From DASZGI01 sp035938995 (GTDB taxonomy: Bacteria; Actinomycetota; Actinomycetes; Streptomycetales; Catenulisporaceae): 64,000 nucleotides of DNA. Below, in pieces: positions 34,898-42,026 of this stretch. The stretch lies in contig NZ_DASZGI010000329.1 of NCBI RefSeq assembly GCF_035938995.1, positions 57,555-121,554 of the forward strand, read 5' to 3'. A model generated the notes under the pieces. The model had not been told where the DNA came from. It searched no databases and saw only the letters and a program-made list of their open reading frames with translations. Positions within the stretch are counted from its first letter, which is position 1. Every line of letters starts with the position of its first letter. Both the position numbers and the translations under genes were made by a program.

Positions 34898-37699
34898 ATG
34901 ATCGACGACAACGGGGGATTCGGGGTCCGGTTGCGCGCGTTGCGCTTGGCGGCCGGGATCTCGCAGCAGGAACTCGCGGAGCGCTCGGGGCTGAGCATCC
35001 GCGCCATCAGCAATCTGGAACGGGGACGCACACGCTGGCCGTACCGCCATTCGCTCAAGCGACTGGCGGATTCGCTCGGCCTCGCCGGTGCGGAACGGGA
35101 GGCGTTCATCGCCGCCGGCCGCCGGCCTGTCGCCGTGGCTGACACACCGGGCGACGACCCTCCCCCTGACGCTGGTGCTGACGCGATCGAGCAGCCACAA
35201 CAGAGTTCGAACCCGCCGCTGCGGATGCGGCCCGTCGTGCCTTGCCACCTGCCCGCACCCGTGCCCGGCTTTGTCGGCCGCGAGGACACGATGGCGGAGC
35301 TCACACACCTCCTGCCGCCGCGGGGCTCGGTGCCAGTCGCGGCGATCAGCGGCACCGCGGGCGTGGGTAAGACGGCGCTGGCCGTGCGCTGGGCGTGGCA
35401 GTCAGCCGAGTCGTTTCCGGACGGTCAGCTGTATGTGAACCTGCGCGGATACGACTCCGGCCCGCCGCGGTCCGCGAGCGATGCGCTGGCTTGGCTGCTT
35501 CGCGCGCTCGGCATGGACGCGAACCGCATCCCGGCCGACGAGGACGAGCGCGCCGCCGTGTATCGCAGCACCCTGGCTTCCCGCCGGGTTCTCCTGCTGC
35601 TCGACAACGCGCGCGACGCCGCACAGGTTCGCCCCCTGCTTCCCGGAACGCCGGGCAGCGCAGTCCTGGTCACCAGCCGGGACGCCCTCGCCGGGCTCAT
35701 CGCCCGGGACGGCGCGGAGCGGATCGAGCTCGAGCTGCTGCCGGAAGACGACGCCCAGAACCTCCTGCACAACCTGATCGGCACACGCGCGCAGGCGGAA
35801 CCGGTCGCGATCAGCGCTCTCATCTCGCAGTGCTGCCAGCTTCCGCTCGCGTTGCGCGTCGCGGCCGAACTCGCCGCCTCGCGTCCGGGCGCCGTGCTCG
35901 GCGAGCTGGTCGCCGAACTGGCCGATCTGCGCGGCCGCCTCGACGTCCTGTCGGCGGGCGGCGACTCGGGCACTGCGGTGCGTGCGGTGTTGTCCTGGTC
36001 GTATCAGCAGCTGACGCCCGCGGACCGGCGTGCCCTGCGTCTGTTGTCGCTGCACCCGGGAGCCGACTTCGAGCTCTACGCCGCGGCCGCGCTCACCGGC
36101 GCGGATCTGCAGACGGCACACCGGACGCTCGAACGTCTGGCTCGGGCCTACCTCGTCCACCCCCATGGTCCGAAGCGCTTCGAGTTGCACGACCTGCTGC
36201 GTGGATTCGCGCGCGAGCTGACCGAGACGGAGGACGAACCGGGCGTCAGGCGGGGAGCTCTGGCCGCCCTGTTCGAGTACTACCTGCACACCTCCTCGGC
36301 GGCCATGAACGTGCTGTTCCCCGCCGAGGCGGGGCGCCGCCCCCGGCTTGGCGCCCCGCCGGCACGCGTCACACCGATCGAGGGCATTGATGCGGCCCGC
36401 GGATGGCTCGACGCGGAGCGGGCGAATCTGACCGCGCTCGTCGCGTTCGGCGCCCAAGGAGAGTCCGGGACGAGCGGGTCCGCGCAGTACCCTCCGAACG
36501 CGGACCGCTATCTCGCCGCGCGCGCCATCGAACTGGCATCTACGGTCGATCGCTACCTCATCTTCGGGCAGCACAGGGCCGAGGCGAACTCCGTGCATAT
36601 GAGCGCTCTGAAGGCAGCCCGACGCGAGGGCGACCGACGGGCCGAGGCTATGGCGCTCACGCACCTCGGCTACATCGAGAGGACCCTCGGCAGATACGGC
36701 TCATCGGTCGCGTATCAGCAGCAGGCTCTGGCGATCTTCACAGAGCTCGACGACAAGGTGGGCAAGGCGCGCGTGCTGCACCGGCTGTCGCTGGTCGAGC
36801 GGCTCACGGGCAAACTCGACGCGGCGCAAGCACACGCACTGGAGGTGATCGACCTCTGCCGACAGGTCGGCGAGCGGCTCGGCGAGGCACGCGCGTCGCA
36901 TGCGCTCGGTGCGGTGAACATAGAGCGCGGCCGCTATTCGCAAGCCGCCGGATACCTGCACCGCACGCTCGAACTCCTGGACGCGGCGAAGGACCGCTCA
37001 AGCCGCTCGGTGACCGTGAAAGAGCTCGGAGTCATCGAACTGCGCTACGGTCGCCTCGATGCCGCCGCCGAGCTGTTCGCGCAGGCACAGGCGCTGTGTC
37101 GGGAGGCGGCGAACGTCAGCGGCGAGGCGGAGGTCATCTCCCAGCAGGGACTGACGGAGACGCTGGCGGGCAGGCCAGAGGAAGGCGCTGTCCTGTACAA
37201 GCGCGCGGTCTCCATGAATCGCGAAGTCGAGGACTTGGACGGGGAAGGATGGGCGCTGGCCCGCGCAGTACAGACAGAGCTCAGCGTCGGCCGGGCGCAG
37301 AGCGCGGCGGACCTGGCCGAGCAGGCGCTTCAGATCACGAACATCCTCGGTGCGGACTCGCTACGGGCATACGCCCTCAACATGCTGGGCGTGGCTCTCA
37401 CCGTCGGCGGTCATCCCGACCGCGCCCCCGCGCGTCACCTCGCCGCACTCGATCTCGCCGAGTCGATGGGCGCCGAGCACGAGCGGGCGAACGCGCACCA
37501 CGGCCTCGCGCAAGCACACGCAGCGCTCGGTCACGACCAAACGGCCCTCGACCACGCCCGCGCCGCGTACGCCTGGTACGCGCAGGCCGGAGTGCCGGAA
37601 GCCGCGCAGATCTGGGCCCGATTCCCCGCACTCGCACGGCCTGATCCGGCAGGGCGGCGACCCGGCGGCGAAGGCACGTGCCGCATGGCATTGGCCTGA
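34898..37699 (+). CDS. XRE-HTH / NB-ARC / TPR regulator
   Basis: 933 residues. Xre-type helix-turn-helix at about 8-65 (RLAAGISQQELAERSGLSIR, NLERGRTRWPYR); NB-ARC ATPase with P-loop ISGTAGVGKTALAVRWAW near 152 and VLLLLDNARDAAQVRPLLP near 232; then about nine TPR-like helical pairs to the end. This is the AfsR-like STAND regulator layout with Xre in place of the SARP head. Expected to switch on ATP/ligand binding and control transcription. Start at 34898 (GGGGGT upstream); a longer in-frame ORF upstream encodes non-family sequence. Confidence 0.87.
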   Translation: MIDDNGGFGVRLRALRLAAGISQQELAERSGLSIRAISNLERGRTRWPYRHSLKRLADSLGLAGAEREAFIAAGRRPVAVADTPGDDPPPDAGADAIEQPQQSSNPPLRMRPVVPCHLPAPVPGFVGREDTMAELTHLLPPRGSVPVAAISGTAGVGKTALAVRWAWQSAESFPDGQLYVNLRGYDSGPPRSASDALAWLLRALGMDANRIPADEDERAAVYRSTLASRRVLLLLDNARDAAQVRPLLPGTPGSAVLVTSRDALAGLIARDGAERIELELLPEDDAQNLLHNLIGTRAQAEPVAISALISQCCQLPLALRVAAELAASRPGAVLGELVAELADLRGRLDVLSAGGDSGTAVRAVLSWSYQQLTPADRRALRLLSLHPGADFELYAAAALTGADLQTAHRTLERLARAYLVHPHGPKRFELHDLLRGFARELTETEDEPGVRRGALAALFEYYLHTSSAAMNVLFPAEAGRRPRLGAPPARVTPIEGIDAARGWLDAERANLTALVAFGAQGESGTSGSAQYPPNADRYLAARAIELASTVDRYLIFGQHRAEANSVHMSALKAARREGDRRAEAMALTHLGYIERTLGRYGSSVAYQQQALAIFTELDDKVGKARVLHRLSLVERLTGKLDAAQAHALEVIDLCRQVGERLGEARASHALGAVNIERGRYSQAAGYLHRTLELLDAAKDRSSRSVTVKELGVIELRYGRLDAAAELFAQAQALCREAANVSGEAEVISQQGLTETLAGRPEEGAVLYKRAVSMNREVEDLDGEGWALARAVQTELSVGRAQSAADLAEQALQITNILGADSLRAYALNMLGVALTVGGHPDRAPARHLAALDLAESMGAEHERANAHHGLAQAHAALGHDQTALDHARAAYAWYAQAGVPEAAQIWARFPALARPDPAGRRPGGEGTCRMALA

Positions 37700-37739
37700 G
37701 TTGCGGCCGCAGCTACGGCCTCGGCTGCGAAAACGCTGA

Positions 37740-37773
37740 GGGGCGAGTCCTCCCCTCCGGGTGGACTCGCCCC
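37740..37773. terminator. Bidirectional hairpin between convergent genes
   Basis: GGGGCGAGTCC (37740-37750) pairs exactly with 37763-37773 over a 12-base loop, between the convergent NB-ARC and wall-hydrolase genes. Followed by CTCCTCTTT on the plus strand. Confidence 0.7.
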
Positions 37774-37822
37774 ACTCCTCTTTCCGCATGGCCGGGTCGG
37801 CGAGGCACAGGAACGTGCATGC

Positions 37823-38830
37823 CTACCAGTCAGAGGCGGGAGCGGCGACTGTCTGAGCCGTCCCCATGAAGAACCTCGAGCAGTTGCCGTAGTGGCTGGC
37901 GTCCCACGGCGAGGCGCAGATCGCCTGCGCGGTGGTGGACGGGGAGTCCGACGCCCTCAGGTCACTGACGACCCCCGGGTAGAGGCCGTTGTTGAGCGTG
38001 TCGACGACGTACTGCGCCGCCGCGAACAGGTTCGGGCAGGTCCCCAGCACCCCACCGCACCCGTATCCGTTGTTCAGCGGGTTGTTGTCGTGGAACCAGT
38101 CGGTGGGCGGTTCCTCGGAGGTGGTCCACTCGGTGAGGACCTTGACGTTGTTGGCGCTGACCGGCCAGCCGCCGTCGTGCAGGACCCACGTCGCCCAGTC
38201 GTAGTTCGTGGCCTCGTACAGGCCGAAGTCCCACGTCGGGCAGCCGGAGGCGGTGTCGAGGTTCAGCGTGATGGTCCCGCCGTTCGACGCGGCACCCGAC
38301 ATACACGAGGCGTCGGCGCCGTGCTGGTCCTGGTTGCTCCAGTACAGGTTGATCAGGTAACCGCCGTGGTCGACGAAGATCGTGCCGTTGGATCCCCCGT
38401 TACCGCTCGACGTGTTGTTGCACGTGCCGAGCACCGGGTTAGCGCTTGAATCCGTGGCGACACACTTGCCGTTGGGCAGATAGACGAGCTGGACGATCGG
38501 GAAGCCCGCATAGCGCGCGTCGAACGTCGTGTTCGCGAAGGGACACGTGCTGGTCACCTTCCCGCCGCAGCGCCCGTCGACGGGCTGTGCCACGAAGGTC
38601 TCGTTGCCGACGCCGCCCTGGTACATCTTCACGGCCTGATTGCTGCCGTTCCAGTCGTTGAGGCAGTAGCCGCCGTTCGACGTCTGACAGAACTGCGCCA
38701 CCAGAGGTCCTCCGGCGGCGAGGGCCGGCGCGGCGCCGAGGCCCAGGACCACCGCGAGCGCACCGATGATCGCCGCAATGCCCGCGAAGGCGGGTCTGGC
38801 CCGGCGCAGCCGATACCGGATGGCTTTCAT
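37823..38830 (-). CDS. Secreted protein: shared lectin-like domain + lysozyme/glucosaminidase-like domain
   Basis: 335 residues. Signal peptide (AFAGIAAIIGALAVVLGLG, cleavage after about 38, ALA). Residues about 45-200 form a Cys-rich domain (YCLNDWNGSNQAVKMYQGG, CPFANTTFDARYAGFPIVQL, GTIFVDHGGYLINLYW) nearly identical to that of the divergent neighbour at 39339. The C-terminal ~135 residues (TEWTTSEEPPTDWFHDNNPL, AAQYVVDTLNNGLYPGVV, ICASPWDASHYG) resemble glucosaminidase/lysozyme-type domains with a substrate-binding NNPLN and a terminal SPW-DxxHYG. Peptidoglycan hydrolysis is inferred; no enzyme family is certain. Confidence 0.65.
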   Translation of the reverse strand: MKAIRYRLRRARPAFAGIAAIIGALAVVLGLGAAPALAAGGPLVAQFCQTSNGGYCLNDWNGSNQAVKMYQGGVGNETFVAQPVDGRCGGKVTSTCPFANTTFDARYAGFPIVQLVYLPNGKCVATDSSANPVLGTCNNTSSGNGGSNGTIFVDHGGYLINLYWSNQDQHGADASCMSGAASNGGTITLNLDTASGCPTWDFGLYEATNYDWATWVLHDGGWPVSANNVKVLTEWTTSEEPPTDWFHDNNPLNNGYGCGGVLGTCPNLFAAAQYVVDTLNNGLYPGVVSDLRASDSPSTTAQAICASPWDASHYGNCSRFFMGTAQTVAAPASDW

Positions 38831-39338
38831 ATCTCTCCCTCATTCCGCACAGTGCATTCGTGGTCTGACGCGCTGTGACCGGAGGGATGTTCTCATCGTG
38901 CGCCCGCGCGAGGACAGGAAGAGTCACCGGCACTCTTCCCGGCACACCTTCCTTCCCTGCTCAGGCAGGTGAAACCAGCTACACCAGCGTATATCGGCAT
39001 GGAGAGAATGCCGGTCGGAGTTCCTGTCCCGGCGCGACACAGGCTCCGTACTCTCTGCCCTGCGCGACCCGCGAAGACGTCGCGGGCGCTCGATCTCGAG
39101 CGGAGGTGTGCGCATGTGGTTTACAAACACAGGCTCGTCGCGCTGACGGCGGTGGTCGGCCTGGCCTGCGCTGTCGGTGTGTCGGCCGGGAGCACGCCGC
39201 ACTCGCTGGCCAGCAGCAGATCTGCAGCACGGCATGGGGCATGGACCGGAGATGTCCCGCCGGCTGGCTCGTGACCAGTAGTGAATCGCCGAATGTCAGC
39301 AACCGAGCTCAGTCATGTCTAGAGGAGGAGAACGAGAA
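38831..39338. promoter_or_regulatory. Divergent promoter region of the two wall-hydrolase genes
   Basis: 508 bases between the divergent secreted proteins. A strong GGAGG-preceded small frame with a signal peptide sits inside at 39116-39274 (listed separately). I could not assign promoters with confidence. Confidence 0.4.
39116..39274 (+). CDS. Possible 52-residue exported peptide
   Basis: GTG start with GGAGG about 10 bases upstream. The product reads KHRLVALTAVVGLACAVGVS then GSTPHSLASS, a clear signal-peptide-like stretch, followed by about 25 hydrophilic residues. It ends 64 bases before the NlpC/P60 gene on the same strand. No family recognised. An ATG two bases earlier opens only a 10-codon frame. 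Confidence 0.4.
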   Translation: MVYKHRLVALTAVVGLACAVGVSAGSTPHSLASSRSAARHGAWTGDVPPAGS

Positions 39339-40382
39339 GTGTCAGCAGTCCTGCAGCGCTTGCGCCGGGTCCGTCCCGTCACGGCGATTCTGCTTGTGGC
39401 GGGCGGGCTCAGCATAGGAGTCGCTGCTGCCCCGGCGAACGCCGCAAGCTCCCTCGGTACGGCGAACTTCTGCCAGACCTCCAGCGGCAACTTCTGCCTC
39501 AACGACTGGAACGGCAGCAACCAGGCCGTGAAGATGTACCAGGGTGGCGTCGGCAACGAGGACTTCGTGGCGGAGAACGTACCCGGGCGCTGCGGCGGCG
39601 GGAAGGTCACCAGCAACTGCCCCTTCGCCAACACGACCTTCGATTCGCGCTATGAGGGCTACCCGATCGTCCAGCTCGTCTACGAACCCGACGGCCGGTG
39701 CCTCGGCACGCAATCGGCCACGAACTCGAGCGCGTACCTCGGCGGGTGCAACAGCACCTCGAGCGGGGATGGCGGAGCCGACGGCACGATCTTCGTCGAC
39801 CACGACGGATACCTGATCAACCTGTTCTGGACCAACAAGGGCCAGTTCGGCGACAACGCCGCGTGTATGTCAGGCGGCGCGTCGAACGGCGGGGCCATCA
39901 CCCTCGACCTCGAGACGGCATCAGGCTGCCCCCGATGGGCCATCGGCGCGTCGTCGGTCGTCTCCTACGCTCAGGCCATTGAGAACGGCGATCCCGAGGT
40001 CGGCTGGCGGGGCGGCGACGTGCCGTACATCTGGGGCGGCGGCCACGAGTCGACCCCCGGCCCGTCGGTCACCGACTCCAACGGCGCGCCTGGCGTGGGG
40101 CTCGACTGCTCCGGCTTCTCCCGCTGGGTCTACGCCCTGGCCTACGGCAGCGACGTCCTCGGCTCCGGCAGCACCGTCAATCAGGACGAGGAGATGACGC
40201 GGGTCAGTTCACCGGTCCCCGGCAACCTCGTCTTCTTCGGTGGCAGCCTGAGCACCTCCGTCCACGTCGGCGTTTACATCGGCAACAACCAGATGATCGA
40301 CGAGCCTGCCCCCGGCGACGTCGTCCGGACCGACACCATCTCAAGCGCCTTCGGCAACATCCTCGGGTACTTCAAGCTCTAG
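39339..40382 (+). CDS. Secreted NlpC/P60 peptidase with N-terminal lectin-like domain
   Basis: 347 residues. Signal peptide (PVTAILLVAGGLSIGVAAAP, cleavage near 33). Residues about 37-195 are the same Cys-rich domain as in the divergent neighbour (FCLNDWNGSNQAVKMYQGG, GTIFVDHDGYLINLFW). The C-terminal ~150 residues are NlpC/P60: catalytic Cys in VGLDCSGFSRW, His in SVHVGVYIGNN, preceded by PGNLVFFGGS. The family cleaves D-gamma-glutamyl-meso-DAP bonds in peptidoglycan. Start: the GTG at 39339 follows GGAGGAG by 9 bases; an in-frame ATG at 39315 lies before that ribosome site. Confidence 0.85.
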   Translation: MSAVLQRLRRVRPVTAILLVAGGLSIGVAAAPANAASSLGTANFCQTSSGNFCLNDWNGSNQAVKMYQGGVGNEDFVAENVPGRCGGGKVTSNCPFANTTFDSRYEGYPIVQLVYEPDGRCLGTQSATNSSAYLGGCNSTSSGDGGADGTIFVDHDGYLINLFWTNKGQFGDNAACMSGGASNGGAITLDLETASGCPRWAIGASSVVSYAQAIENGDPEVGWRGGDVPYIWGGGHESTPGPSVTDSNGAPGVGLDCSGFSRWVYALAYGSDVLGSGSTVNQDEEMTRVSSPVPGNLVFFGGSLSTSVHVGVYIGNNQMIDEPAPGDVVRTDTISSAFGNILGYFKL

Positions 40383-40419
40383 TAGGTCCCGACTCCTGTA
40401 AAGGGTCTGGGCGGCTTGC

Positions 40420-40456
40420 GCGGGGCGGCGGATGGGCGAACCATCCGCCGCCCCGC
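40420..40456. terminator. Perfect 16-bp hairpin between NlpC/P60 and VapC genes
   Basis: Arms 40420-40435 and 40441-40456 are exact reverse complements around the loop GCGAA. Lies between convergent genes, so it can serve both. Confidence 0.75.
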
Positions 40457-40501
40457 ACGCTTGCGCTGCGATGTTCGCGCAAATCGGGCCGCACTACGCT
40501 C

Positions 40502-40945
40502 TCAAGCCTCATCGCTCACAGTGCTGACATACGGCCCATCGCCGACGCGGCGTTCGTCGAGTTCCGCGATCACCCGGCCGACAGCCTCGAAGTCGCGGTC
40601 GTCGTGGAGAACGATCAGTCCTCGGTCTACAGCCGTGGCCGCTACGAGCAGGTCCACCACGCCCGCTCCGCGATGCTGGCTGAGCGCCGTCAGCCGTTCC
40701 TGGGCCGCGTCGATCCACGGCCACGGGTCCTTGCTGACCGGAGCGGGGGTGAACGCGGCGTCCAGCAGTTCTCGCATCTGGCGGCGTTCGGCTGGGCTGC
40801 GTGCGCTGCGCAGTACCTCAACGCGAGTGGCCTCGCACAGGCACACCGTGCCTTCGGTGATCTCTTGTCCCCATGCGGCCCAGGACTCGGGTTCTCGGCG
40901 AAAGCGCCAGTAGGCGCTCGCGTCGAGCAGGTAAGTCCCGATCAT
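40502..40945 (-). CDS. PIN-domain toxin, VapC-type
   Basis: 147 residues. Type II toxin ribonuclease: first acidic residue in YLLDASAYWRF, then EATRVEVLRS, and the Asp pair in VVDLLVAATAV and LIVLHDDRDFEAVG. These form the Mg2+ site. The ATG overlaps the antitoxin stop (ATGA 40942-40945). A decayed copy of this C-terminal region lies just upstream at 41248-41397. Confidence 0.88.
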   Translation of the reverse strand: MIGTYLLDASAYWRFRREPESWAAWGQEITEGTVCLCEATRVEVLRSARSPAERRQMRELLDAAFTPAPVSKDPWPWIDAAQERLTALSQHRGAGVVDLLVAATAVDRGLIVLHDDRDFEAVGRVIAELDERRVGDGPYVSTVSDEA

Positions 40946-41178
40946 GCGTCGGTGTCGTGCCCACTCCGCGGGGCGGGGTCCTTGCGTTCGAGCCAGGTCC
41001 GGTAGCCGGACTCCGCGTCGCCGAGCTGCATGAGCCGTTCAAAGGCGCGCAGGCGGGTGCGCCGCTCGGCGACCTCGCGCAGCGCCTGGTTGACGGTGTC
41101 CTTCTTGGTGGTGGTGCCCAGTTCGGCCATCGCCCCGGCGAGGGCCTCGTCGTCGAGGTCGATCGGTGTCACCGTCAT
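40942..41178 (-). CDS. VapB-type antitoxin
   Basis: 78 residues. Reads TVTPIDLDDEALAGAMAELG then TTTKKDTVNQALREVAERR, the ribbon-helix-helix-like start and 'T(K/R)xxxVNxAL' helix of VapB/DUF2191 antitoxins. The acidic and basic C-terminal half would wrap the toxin. GAAGGGG precedes the start. The pair should autoregulate its promoter. Confidence 0.87.
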   Translation of the reverse strand: MTVTPIDLDDEALAGAMAELGTTTKKDTVNQALREVAERRTRLRAFERLMQLGDAESGYRTWLERKDPAPRSGHDTDA

Positions 41179-41247
41179 CGGTCCACCCCTTCCCGAACGC
41201 CATATACATAACCTCGACGACCATTGTACATTGCCGCCGCTCGCCGG

Positions 41248-41397
41248 CTAGCTGCGGAGGTCCCGTTGCTGCAGCTCAGGCAGAACGGCGGCGACGATGG
41301 CGTAGTCGTTGTCCACGTGCAGGACGATCAGGTCGTGGTGGACGGCGGTCGCGCATACAAGCAGGTCAGGGGAGCCTGCGGAGCGGTGCTGGTGTCT
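41248..41397 (-). pseudogene. C-terminal remnant of a VapC-type PIN toxin
   Basis: Minus-strand frame reading HQHRSAGSPDLLVCATAV, then HHDLIVLHVDNDYAIV and AAVLPELQQRDLRS with stop TAG. It aligns with SQHRGAGVVDLLVAATAV and LIVLHDDRDFEAV of the intact toxin at 40502-40945. A TGA in frame at 41398-41400 and the absence of any N-terminal PIN motif show it is truncated. Confidence 0.75.
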
Positions 41398-41470
41398 TCA
41401 AGTACGCCGCGCGCCGCACGAACGTCGTCTAGCCAGCCTCGGAGACGGCCCCGCTGCTAGCTTCAGGAGC

Positions 41471-41965
41471 GTGAGCGAACCGATCGCCTCCAGGCCCTAC
41501 ATGCCTGGCTACGGCACGCTGCCCCCAGACGAGGGGCGCGGGCTTCTCCCGTGGTCGTGGGCGGAGGATAGGTTGGTCCGCTCGCACGACTTCTGGCTGG
41601 CCACGGCCACGCCCGGCGGAGCGCCGCATCTGATGCCGGTATGGGCGGTCTGGCGCGAAGGCATGCTGTGGTTCAGCAGTTCGAACGGCTCGCGCAAGGC
41701 GCGCAATCTGGGCGCCGAATCCCGCTGCACCATGTCCACCGACGATCCCCGCGAACCTGTCGTCGTCCAGGGACAGGCTCGACGGATTACGGATCCTGAC
41801 GCGCTTGCCGCCATGCTCGAGGCCGAAAACGCGAAGTACGGCACCGCGTACGGCATGGACACGGTGGATCCGGCATCGAACACCGTCTTCGCCTTGGCGC
41901 CGGAGTGGGTGTTCGCCTTGGATTCCCGTGACTTCACCGGCTCGCCGACGAGGTTTGTCTTCTAG
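41471..41965 (+). CDS. Pyridoxamine-5-phosphate-oxidase-fold flavin protein
   Basis: 164 residues. Split-barrel FMN or F420 binding fold: SHDFWLATATPGGAPHLMPV, WAVWREGMLWFSSSNGSRKA, NLGAESRCTMSTDDPREPVV. Family members reduce small molecules or bind heme/flavin; the substrate is unknown. The start at the GTG gives the usual family opening (RPYMPGYGTLPPDEG), although AGGAG sits very close to it. Confidence 0.8.
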   Translation: MSEPIASRPYMPGYGTLPPDEGRGLLPWSWAEDRLVRSHDFWLATATPGGAPHLMPVWAVWREGMLWFSSSNGSRKARNLGAESRCTMSTDDPREPVVVQGQARRITDPDALAAMLEAENAKYGTAYGMDTVDPASNTVFALAPEWVFALDSRDFTGSPTRFVF

Positions 41966-42026
41966 CTGTCATGAGATGCAGGCCGCGCTCAGACTCACGG
42001 AACAGGGTCAGCGGCCTTGAGTCGGT

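Noticed and set aside
41309..41470. N-terminal extension of the flavin protein upstream of 41471
   Set aside because: This stretch is antisense to the VapC remnant; family proteins start at the RPYMPGYGTLP region.
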